NCBI GenBank assembly: GCA_951801155.1 | Contig: CATOLK010000004.1 | Location: 1-22,056 of the forward strand | DNA from: an uncultured Rickettsiales bacterium | GTDB lineage: Bacteria; Pseudomonadota; Alphaproteobacteria; Rickettsiales; UBA1997 | Reading direction: 5' to 3' | Length of the DNA: 22,056 nucleotides | Part shown: piece by piece, positions 15,151-21,780 of the stretch | Layout of the letters: every line of letters starts with the position of its first letter | Position numbering within the stretch: the first letter of the stretch is position 1 | Made by a program: the position numbers and the translations under genes | Notes under the pieces: generated by a model | What the model saw: the letters and a program-made list of their open reading frames with translations, nothing else | The model's database searches: none | Told to the model about the DNA's origin: nothing

Positions 15151-15711
15151 ATGTATTTGTTAGTTGGTTTAGGAAATATTGGTAAAGAATATGAAAATAC
15201 AAGACATAATTTTGGTTTTATGTGTGTAGATAAAATAATTAGTGATTATAATATAAATAATCATCAAGTCAAGTTTAATGCTGATATTTATAATGGAGAA
15301 ATAGAAAACAATAAAATTATAATTGTTAAACCAAGAACATATATGAATAGATCAGGCATTGCAGTATCGCAAATAAAAACATTTTATAAAATTCCTATAG
15401 AAAATATTTTTATATTTCATGATGATTTAGATTTAGCTTTTTTAAAATTAAAATATAAGACTGGCGGTGGAGCTGGTGGGCACAATGGATTAAAAAGTAT
15501 TGATGAAATGATAGGAAAAAATTACAACAGAATTAGACTTGGAACCGGAAGACCAGAAAATAAGGATCAAATTATCAATTTCGTTTTACATAAGTTTAAC
15601 AGTAACGAATTAGAACAGATAGACCTATTAAATAAAAAAATAAGTAGTAATATTACTAAGTTATTTACCAACAAAAAAGATAACTTTATAAATTCTATTT
15701 ATAATAATTAA
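15151..15711 (+). CDS. pth: Peptidyl-tRNA hydrolase Pth
   Basis: Pth cleaves the ester bond of peptidyl-tRNA released from stalled ribosomes, recycling the tRNA. The 186-residue protein has the N-terminal block LVGLGNIGKEYENTRHNFGF with catalytic His19 and Asn9, Asn66 in KPRTYMNRSG, Asp91 in HDDLDL, and Asn112 in GGAGGHNGLKS. Length matches the usual 185-195. The Pro in the usual GLGNPG is Ile here. It lies 78 bases after tRNA-Ser on the same strand, so read-through from that promoter is possible. The usual partner rplY/ctc (L25) is not upstream. There is no clear Shine-Dalgarno site. It is followed by a convergent tRNA gene. Confidence 0.96.
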   Translation: MYLLVGLGNIGKEYENTRHNFGFMCVDKIISDYNINNHQVKFNADIYNGEIENNKIIIVKPRTYMNRSGIAVSQIKTFYKIPIENIFIFHDDLDLAFLKLKYKTGGGAGGHNGLKSIDEMIGKNYNRIRLGTGRPENKDQIINFVLHKFNSNELEQIDLLNKKISSNITKLFTNKKDNFINSIYNN

Positions 15712-15736
15712 AAAAGATTATATTTATCGAAATTAA

Positions 15737-15813
15737 TGGTGGGCCTGGATGGACTCGGACCATCGACCTTTGCTTTATCAGAGCAACGCTCTAACCACCT
15801 GAGCTACAGACCC
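15737..15813 (-). tRNA. tRNA-Ile (anticodon GAU)
   Basis: On the minus strand GGGTCTGTAGCTCAGGTGGT opens the gene and the 3' strand CAGGCCC closes the acceptor stem, with one U-G wobble. The discriminator A and an encoded CCA follow. The anticodon loop CTGATAA gives GAT at 15777-15779 on a TTGCT/AGCAA stem. Length is 77 bases including CCA. The T-arm reads GGTCCGAGTCC, slightly unusual. It stands alone rather than in a 16S-23S rRNA spacer. Confidence 0.95.
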
Positions 15814-15822
15814 TCTTTTCCT

Positions 15823-15851
15823 ATTATAATTATAATTTTTTTAAAAGTCAA
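15823..15851 (-). promoter_or_regulatory. Promoter of tRNA-Ile
   Basis: On the minus strand TTGACT (15846-15851), exactly 17 bases, then a perfect TATAAT (15823-15828), ending 9 bases before the tRNA 5' end. Together with its position this is a convincing sigma-70 promoter. Confidence 0.65.
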
Positions 15852-16030
15852 TAGAATAATTCTTTTTATAGTATAAAAACTTAAAAAATTTAAAAATACT
15901 AATTTCATTAAGTTTAATTCCTATTTTTAATATTTTTATTTTTAAAAAATAAATACAAAATATTAAAAATAAAAAATAAAAAATAAAACATATAAAAAGT
16001 AAAACTACAGATTATCTTTACAATAAAATA

Positions 16031-16072
16031 AAAAAAAACTAACCCACAAACTTAATCAGTGGATTAGTTTTT
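16031..16072 (-). terminator. Intrinsic terminator of the ADP-forming synthetase gene
   Basis: On the plus strand AAAACTAACCCAC and GTGGATTAGTTTT form a 13-position stem with one mismatch and an 11-base loop. Read on the minus strand it is followed by a run of eight or more T. It lies about 17 bases past the stop codon at 16089. Confidence 0.8.
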
Positions 16073-16088
16073 AATTGAATATCTATTT

Positions 16089-18167
16089 CTATTTTAAAAT
16101 AATTTTAAAATCTACAATAACAGCTCTATCATCTGTTACTAAGATCGGATTTATATCAATAGAATTAATTTGTGGGAAATCAAATACTATTTGTTGAATT
16201 TTAGCCAAAGTATCAATCAATTGTGGAACGGCTTTAGGATTTTCACCTCTTACACCATTCAAAATTGTTCCTACCTTAGTTTCTTTTATCATTTTTTCAA
16301 ATTCATCGGTCGGTAAAACTCTTAAAGAGGTATCTTTCATAACTTCTGTATAAATTCCACCAGTTCCAAATACCATAACTTTTCCAAAATTCTTATCTTT
16401 ATTCACACCAATAATTACTTCAGTAGATTTAGTAATCATTTCTTGAATTAGCACACTTGCACCCTTCAAATTGAATTTATTAATAGAATTCCACAAACCA
16501 TCCCAAGCTTCATTGAATTTATTTTCATCATTTACATTTAAATAAATTCCTTTCATTTCTGTTTTGTGTAAAGCATCTGGAGCAGAAAGTTTTAAAACTA
16601 CTGATTTTGGGAATAAATTTTTACAAAAATCTAAAGCTTCATTTTTATCGGTGAAGTTACCAGATTTTGGGAAATCTAAACCATAATGTTCCATGATTTT
16701 ATTAACTATTTCTTGAGGTAAACTTGCAAGGCCTTCATTTTTAGCTTTCTCTACTTCATTCAAAAGATCTTTAGGAGCATTATCTTTTTTAATTTCAATT
16801 TCTTTTAAATTTTTATAAGCCATTTGTTTTTTTAACATACCTAACAATCTTGTAGCATCAGTAGGATAATCGAAAGTTATAATATGATTTTCTTTTAAAA
16901 TATTTACTCCTTCTCTAACTTTTGCACCACCTATAAATGAAGCAAAAATATTAACATCATTAAATTCTTTTGAAATTTTTACTATAGCTTCGGCAGTACC
17001 GGTAGAATCAGTTACCATTTGAGGAGTTAAAAGTACTAAAATATTTTTATATTCTTTACTTTCACATAAAACTCTTAAAGCATTTTCATATCTATCTGCT
17101 TTTGCATCACCAATTACATCGATAGGATTTCCAAAAGCTGCTTCTGCTGGCAATACTTCTTTTAATTTTGCAATTGTGGTTTCACTTGGTCTAGCTATAT
17201 CAAGATTATTATCTTCACATAAATCACTAGTCAAAACACCTACACCACCAGCATTTGTTAAAAGTGCCAATTGACCATCAAATTCTTTATGTTTTGCATA
17301 TTGTAAAACTTCTAAAAGTCCAAACATTTCTCTTGTAGTATAAGCTTGAATTACACCTGATTTTTCAAGAGCAGTTTCTAAAACTCTATAATTTGGAGCT
17401 AAACTTCCAGTATGAGATAAGCTTGCAGCTTGAGCTTTAGATGATTTTCCAGGTTCCAATACTACAACTGGTTTAGTTTTTACAACTTCTCTAACAGTTT
17501 TTAAAAATTCTTGTCCATTTTTTAATGATTCTAAATAAAATACAAAAGCTGTTGTATTTTTATCATTTTTAATTGCTTCGAGTAATTCTGTTTCACTTAA
17601 CTGTGCCTTATTTCCTATTGAAATAAAGTGAGAAAAACCAATTCCTTTTTCTCTAGCCCAATCTAGCATTGCTGAACAGTAAGCACCAGATTGTGAAATA
17701 AATGCTACATTTCCTTTATCTGGAAATCCATCGGCAAAACTTGCATTTAAATTTGTAAATGTAGAAATATGACCTAAACAATTTGGTCCTAAAAGATTTA
17801 TTCCATTTTCATTGCATTTTCTAGCTATTTCATCTTCCAATTCATGATTTCCAACTTCCCCAAAACCAGCTGTTATTATGCTTATATTTTTTGTTTTATT
17901 TACTATACAATCATCAATAGCTGACATGGTAAATTTTGCAGGTACAACTATTACTACTAAATCAACTGCTTCTGGAATATCTTTAACTGTTCCATAGCAA
18001 GGTTTCCCATATAAATCTTGACCGGCACTTTTTGGATTTACTGCATATAAATTTCCTTTAAAATCTGCATCTAGCAAATTTTTGAATACTACAGCGCCAA
18101 GTTTGGTTGGGTCGGATGAAACTCCTACTACGGCTATACTTTTTGGATTAAAAAAAGAATCTAACAT
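16089..18167 (-). CDS. ADP-forming acetate/acyl-CoA synthetase (fused alpha-beta)
   Basis: This enzyme interconverts acyl-CoA, ADP and phosphate with acid, CoA and ATP. It can make ATP from acetyl-CoA, or activate acetate. The 692-residue chain carries, in order, a CoA-binding Rossmann domain (FFNPKSIAVVGVSSDPTKLG), succinyl-CoA-ligase-like domains with LLGPNCLG and SQSGAYCSAMLDW, the phosphohistidine segment ASLSHTGSLAP with His252, and, from about residue 470, an ATP-grasp domain with LKLSAPDALHKTEMKGIYL, IQEMI, FGTGGIYTEVMKD and DINPILV. Length is typical of fused one-chain ACD/NDP-forming acyl-CoA synthetases (about 700), as opposed to the separate alpha and beta subunits of some archaea. 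It is a single-gene unit with a good terminator and lies divergent from the str operon. Whether the substrate is acetate, propionate or another acid is not visible. The presence of PccAB nearby makes propionyl-CoA conceivable. Confidence 0.9.
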   Translation of the reverse strand: MLDSFFNPKSIAVVGVSSDPTKLGAVVFKNLLDADFKGNLYAVNPKSAGQDLYGKPCYGTVKDIPEAVDLVVIVVPAKFTMSAIDDCIVNKTKNISIITAGFGEVGNHELEDEIARKCNENGINLLGPNCLGHISTFTNLNASFADGFPDKGNVAFISQSGAYCSAMLDWAREKGIGFSHFISIGNKAQLSETELLEAIKNDKNTTAFVFYLESLKNGQEFLKTVREVVKTKPVVVLEPGKSSKAQAASLSHTGSLAPNYRVLETALEKSGVIQAYTTREMFGLLEVLQYAKHKEFDGQLALLTNAGGVGVLTSDLCEDNNLDIARPSETTIAKLKEVLPAEAAFGNPIDVIGDAKADRYENALRVLCESKEYKNILVLLTPQMVTDSTGTAEAIVKISKEFNDVNIFASFIGGAKVREGVNILKENHIITFDYPTDATRLLGMLKKQMAYKNLKEIEIKKDNAPKDLLNEVEKAKNEGLASLPQEIVNKIMEHYGLDFPKSGNFTDKNEALDFCKNLFPKSVVLKLSAPDALHKTEMKGIYLNVNDENKFNEAWDGLWNSINKFNLKGASVLIQEMITKSTEVIIGVNKDKNFGKVMVFGTGGIYTEVMKDTSLRVLPTDEFEKMIKETKVGTILNGVRGENPKAVPQLIDTLAKIQQIVFDFPQINSIDINPILVTDDRAVIVDFKIILK

Positions 18168-18562
18168 ATGTTATTAATAATATTATTTATTATATAAAAT
18201 ATGTTAAGATTAAGTTTTTATTTTTCAATAATATTTTTTTATTGTATTATTTAACATATTTAGATTAAGTGGTGTGGTAGTTTTTATTATAAAAAACGTC
18301 TTTGTAATCAAAATAGTGAATATGTATATAAATAAAATAAATAAAGGAAAATTAACGAAATAAACATAAATAATAAAAATATTTAATAATTTGATATATA
18401 AACGGGTAGTACCCTAATTATAATTATAAATTTTTTCTTGACATTATTATTTTTATTTGTTATAATTATAATGTATTTTATTTTTTAATCGTGCTGATTA
18501 AGAGAATTTAATGATTATATCTTAATATTTTATTATTAAATCATATAATAGGAAATAGTAGT
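18168..18562. other. Divergent gap between the ADP-forming synthetase and the str operon
   Basis: These 395 bases contain the strong str promoter (18438-18466), its leader, and a short perfect dyad GGGTAGTACCC (18404-18414) just upstream, one of the few G+C-rich points in the gap. Bases 18168-18400 have no coding frame with a ribosome site and no RNA gene I can recognise. A promoter for the leftward gene must be here but I see no convincing pair of boxes. Confidence 0.55.
18438..18466 (+). promoter_or_regulatory. Consensus sigma-70 promoter of the str operon
   Basis: TTGACA (18438-18443), exactly 17 bases, TATAAT (18461-18466): both boxes and the spacing are perfect. Transcription would start near 18473, leaving a leader of about 90 bases before rpsL, as expected for a highly expressed ribosomal operon. 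Confidence 0.85.
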
Positions 18563-18934
18563 ATGCCTACAATTAACCAATTAATTAGGAAACCGAGAAA
18601 ACCTAAAATTGTTAAAAATAAAGCTCCTGCTATGGAGCGATGTCCACAAGTAAAGGGTGTATGTTTAAAAGTTTATACAGTAGCACCTAAAAAACCAAAC
18701 TCTGCTTTACGAAAAGTAGCCAGAGTAAAATTATCTAACGGAAACGAAATTATAGCTTATATTCCAGGTGAAGGACATAACCTACAAGAACACAGTGTTG
18801 TGGCTATAAGAGGTGGAAGGGTAAAAGACTTGAATGGTGTAAGATATCATATAATAAGAGGCTATTTGGATACACAAGGTGTTAAAAATAGAAAGCAAGC
18901 ACGTTCAAGATACGGTGTTAAGAGACCTAAATAA
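18563..18934 (+). CDS. rpsL: 30S ribosomal protein S12
   Basis: S12 lies at the decoding centre and controls accuracy. The 123-residue protein is full length with PTINQLIRKPR at the start, KKPNSALRKVARV in the middle, GEGHNLQEHSVV, and the end ARSRYGVKRPK. The streptomycin-site lysines are both present: Lys43 in PKKPNSA and Lys88 in RVKDL. The residue after KDL is Asn91 where almost all bacteria have Pro (KDLPGVRYH), encoded by AAT at 18833-18835. Asp89, the site of beta-methylthiolation in many bacteria, is kept. AGGAAA lies about ten bases before the ATG. It is the first gene of the str operon, 22 bases ahead of rpsG. Confidence 0.98.
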   Translation: MPTINQLIRKPRKPKIVKNKAPAMERCPQVKGVCLKVYTVAPKKPNSALRKVARVKLSNGNEIIAYIPGEGHNLQEHSVVAIRGGRVKDLNGVRYHIIRGYLDTQGVKNRKQARSRYGVKRPK

Positions 18935-18956
18935 TAACTAATACAGGAGATTTACA

Positions 18957-19424
18957 ATGAGAAGAAGAGCAGCTGTAAAACGAATAGTGATGCCTGATGC
19001 AAAATATAATAATGTATTGTTAGCAAGGTTTATTAACTATGTAATGTTAGATGGTAAAAAATCTATAGTTGAAAAAGCTACATATTTAGCTTTGGATGAT
19101 TTAGAAAATAAATTAAAAAAAGATTGTATAGAATCTTTTGAAGAATTAGTTGATAAAGTTACACCAAGAATTGAAGTAAGATCAAGAAGAATTGGTGGTG
19201 CAACTTATCAAGTACCAGTTGAAGTTTCTGATAGAAGAGGAAGTGCTTTAGCTTTAAAATGGTTAACAACAGCAATTAGAAAACAATCTGGAAAAACTTT
19301 AAGTGAAAAAATCTTTAAAAGTTTAATGGAAGTTTATAATAATACTGGTTGGGCTTATAAAAAGAAAGAAGAAGTATTTAAAATGGCCGAAGCCAATAAA
19401 GCTTTTGCTTCCTATAGCTGGTAA
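18957..19424 (+). CDS. rpsG: 30S ribosomal protein S7
   Basis: S7 starts assembly of the 16S rRNA 3' domain and forms part of the head and E-site. The 155-residue protein has the family starts and blocks MRRRAAVKRIVMPDAKY, LDGKKSIVEKATY, the RSRRIGGATYQVPVEV block, and MAEANKAFASYSW at the end. Length matches the 155-156 residues usual in alphaproteobacteria. A good AGGAG lies seven bases before the ATG, in the short gap after rpsL. In the middle, residues about 49-62 are slightly diverged. It ends 67 bases before fusA, with a hairpin between. Confidence 0.98.
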   Translation: MRRRAAVKRIVMPDAKYNNVLLARFINYVMLDGKKSIVEKATYLALDDLENKLKKDCIESFEELVDKVTPRIEVRSRRIGGATYQVPVEVSDRRGSALALKWLTTAIRKQSGKTLSEKIFKSLMEVYNNTGWAYKKKEEVFKMAEANKAFASYSW

Positions 19425-19433
19425 TGCATTTAT

Positions 19434-19466
19434 TGATAGAATATATTTTATATTCTATCATTTTTT
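19434..19466 (+). terminator. Hairpin with T run between rpsG and fusA
   Basis: TGATAGAATATA (19434-19445) and TATATTCTATCA (19449-19460) form a perfect 12-base-pair stem with a 3-base loop, followed by six T. It has the form of an intrinsic terminator inside the str operon. It probably reduces rather than blocks fusA transcription, or fusA has its own promoter in the short remaining gap. Confidence 0.65.
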
Positions 19467-19491
19467 ATAAAAATTATTAATAAATAAAATT

Positions 19492-21573
19492 ATGGCAAGA
19501 GAATATCCTATTGAAAAGTATAGAAACATTGGAATTATGGCTCATATAGACGCTGGTAAAACAACTACGACTGAGAGAATTCTATTCTATACTGGAAAAA
19601 CTCACAAAATTGGTGAAGTTCATGATGGTGCTGCTACTATGGACTGGATGGTTCAAGAGCAAGAAAGAGGAATTACAATTACATCTGCAGCAACTACCTG
19701 TTTTTGGAGAAAACATAGAATTAATATTATAGATACTCCGGGACACGTTGATTTTACAGTTGAAGTTGAAAGATCTTTAAAAGTTTTAGATGGTGCAGTA
19801 GCTGTTTTTGATAGTGTAGCAGGTGTAGAACCTCAATCCGAAACTGTTTGGAGACAAGCTACAAAATATAATGTTCCAAGAATTTGTTTCTGTAATAAAA
19901 TGGATAGAACAGGAGCTAATTTCTACAGAACTGTTGAAATGATTATTAGCAGACTCAAAGCAAGACCTGTTGTAATGCAATTGCCTGTTGGCGCTGGTGA
20001 AACCTATCAAGGTATGGTAGATTTATTGACTATGAAATGGTTCTGTTGGGAAGATGAATCTCAAGGAGCTCCATATGTTGAAAAAGATATTCCAGCAGAT
20101 ATGGTTGAAAAAGCTGAAGAATATAGACAGCAACTAGTTGAAGCAGCAGTAGAGCAAGATGAAGCTTTAATGGAAAAATATTTTAATGGTGAAGAAATTT
20201 CTGTTGACGAATTAAAGGCTTGCTTAAGAAAAGGTGTTATATCAAATAATATAGTATTAGTCTTTAACGGAACAGCATTTAAAAATAAAGGAATTCAACC
20301 ATTATTAGATGCTATTGTAGATTATTTACCAAGTCCAGTTGATGTTGGTGGAATTTATGGTCATAAAAATGGTGAAGAATGTTTTATAAAATACAACGAT
20401 AATGTATTTACAGGACTTGCATTTAAAGTTGCAAACGACCCATTCGTTGGTTCCATAACATTTGTTAGAGTCTATTCAGGTGAACTAATAGCAGGTACTT
20501 CTGTTGAAAATACAGTAAAAGATAAAACCGAAAGAATTGGAAGAATGTTATTAATGCATGCTAATAATAGACAAGATATAAAAGAAGCGTATGCCGGTGA
20601 TATTATTGCAGTTGCAGGTTTAAAATATACAACCACTGGTGAAACTTTGACAGATAAAGGTTCAGGAATAGTTCTCGAAAAAATGGATTTTCCAGATCCA
20701 GTTATTGAAGTTTCAGTAGAACCAAAAACACAAGCAGACCAAGAAAAAATGGGAATAGCATTAGCAAGACTATTAGCTGAAGATACTTCTTTAAGAGTTG
20801 AAACAAATCCAGAAAGTGGTCAAACAATCTTGAAAGGTATGGGGGAATTGCATCTTGAAATTATCGTTGATAGAATGAGAAGAGAATTTAAAGTTGATGC
20901 AAATATTGGTCAACCTCAAGTTGCCTACAGAGAAACTATCACAAAAACAATTGAAACTGAATATTTACATAAAAAACAAACTGGTGGTTCTGGTCAATTT
21001 GCTAAAATTAATATTAGATTTGAACCAAAACCAAAAACAGAAGAAGATAAAAGTGATTTCGAATTTAAAAGTGAAATTGTTGGTGGAAGAGTTCCTAAGG
21101 AATATATTCCTGGTGTTCAAAAAGGTTTTGAAATGGCAAGAAATACCGGTACAATTGCTGGTTATCCAGTAGTAGATTTTAGAGCTGTTTTATTTGATGG
21201 TGCATATCATGATGTGGACTCTTCGGTATTAGCATTTGAAATAGCTGCAAAAGCTTGTTTTAGAGAAGCTGTTCCAAAAGCAAATCCAATTTTATTAGAA
21301 CCAATAATGTCGGTAGAAGTTATTACTCCAGAAGAATATATGGGTGATATTATAGGTGATATTAATTCAAGAAGAGGACAAATTAGAAATTTAAGTGATA
21401 GAGATGGTATTAAAATCGTTGATGCACTTGTTCCACTTTCTTCAATGTTTGGTTATGTAAATACTTTAAGATCTATGTCTCAAGGTAGAGCTCAATTTAC
21501 TATGATTTTTGAAAAATATGAGCAAGTACCAAATAATGTTGCAGAAGAAATTAAATCTAAAAGGATGAGTTGA
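19492..21573 (+). CDS. fusA: Elongation factor G
   Basis: EF-G is the GTPase that drives translocation and, with RRF, ribosome recycling. The 693-residue protein has all G motifs: G1 AHIDAGKTTTTERIL, G2 RGITITSAATT, G3 DTPGHVDF and G4 NKMD, followed by domains II-V with GMGELHLEIIVDR and the C-terminal GYVNTLRSMSQGRAQFTM. Length is normal (about 690-705). It lies 67 bases after rpsG with no Shine-Dalgarno site before the ATG. A strong terminator follows it, so the elongation factor Tu gene that often ends this operon is not co-transcribed here. Confidence 0.98.
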   Translation: MAREYPIEKYRNIGIMAHIDAGKTTTTERILFYTGKTHKIGEVHDGAATMDWMVQEQERGITITSAATTCFWRKHRINIIDTPGHVDFTVEVERSLKVLDGAVAVFDSVAGVEPQSETVWRQATKYNVPRICFCNKMDRTGANFYRTVEMIISRLKARPVVMQLPVGAGETYQGMVDLLTMKWFCWEDESQGAPYVEKDIPADMVEKAEEYRQQLVEAAVEQDEALMEKYFNGEEISVDELKACLRKGVISNNIVLVFNGTAFKNKGIQPLLDAIVDYLPSPVDVGGIYGHKNGEECFIKYNDNVFTGLAFKVANDPFVGSITFVRVYSGELIAGTSVENTVKDKTERIGRMLLMHANNRQDIKEAYAGDIIAVAGLKYTTTGETLTDKGSGIVLEKMDFPDPVIEVSVEPKTQADQEKMGIALARLLAEDTSLRVETNPESGQTILKGMGELHLEIIVDRMRREFKVDANIGQPQVAYRETITKTIETEYLHKKQTGGSGQFAKINIRFEPKPKTEEDKSDFEFKSEIVGGRVPKEYIPGVQKGFEMARNTGTIAGYPVVDFRAVLFDGAYHDVDSSVLAFEIAAKACFREAVPKANPILLEPIMSVEVITPEEYMGDIIGDINSRRGQIRNLSDRDGIKIVDALVPLSSMFGYVNTLRSMSQGRAQFTMIFEKYEQVPNNVAEEIKSKRMS

Positions 21574-21604
21574 TATTATTTAAACTCTAGTTTTTAATAA
21601 AATT

Positions 21605-21635
21605 ATATGGGAATTTTTTAAATTCCCATATTTTT
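21605..21635 (+). terminator. Intrinsic terminator of the str operon
   Basis: ATATGGGAATTT (21605-21616) and AAATTCCCATAT (21620-21631) form a perfect 12-base-pair stem with a TTT loop, followed by a T run to 21635. It is 31 bases after the fusA stop, and the transposon left end begins immediately after it. Confidence 0.9.
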
Positions 21636-21647
21636 GTATCCCGAAAT

Positions 21648-21666
21648 CCCCCAGATAGTCTGGGGG
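21648..21666 (+). repeat. Left-end subterminal hairpin of the IS200-type element
   Basis: CCCCCAGA (21648-21655), loop TAG, TCTGGGGG (21659-21666): a perfect 8-base-pair stem with strong G+C content in very A+T-rich surroundings. In this family such hairpins are bound by the TnpA dimer. Confidence 0.65.
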
Positions 21667-21708
21667 TTCCATAGAGCCTTTTGGCGATGAATCATTTAAA
21701 ATTAAATT

Positions 21709-21771
21709 CTCGTTTTATATAACATAATTGAGTTTAATAAAACTCAATTATGTTATTAGTAATAAAACGAG
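21709..21771 (+). promoter_or_regulatory. tnpA leader hairpin that hides the ribosome-binding site
   Basis: An outer stem CTCGTTTTA (21709-21717) / TAAAACGAG (21763-21771) encloses a perfect 17-base-pair inner stem (ATAACATAATTGAGTTT at 21719-21735 with 21740-21756). The outer right strand overlaps the likely Shine-Dalgarno GAGG (21769-21772), eight bases before the tnpA ATG. IS200 leaders are known to fold this way, to block incoming transcripts and keep transposase translation low. Confidence 0.7.
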
Positions 21772-21780
21772 GCTAATATT

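Noticed and set aside
14997..15185. A 62-residue frame across 14997-15185 (plus strand)
   Set aside because: It lies over the tRNA-Ser gene and the start of pth; the tRNA structure explains it.
18280..18298. Hairpin GTTTTT/AAAAAC upstream of the str operon as a terminator
   Set aside because: Weak A-T stem with no following T run and no gene ending there.
20894..21172. A 92-residue plus-strand frame inside fusA
   Set aside because: Out-of-frame shadow within a strongly conserved gene.
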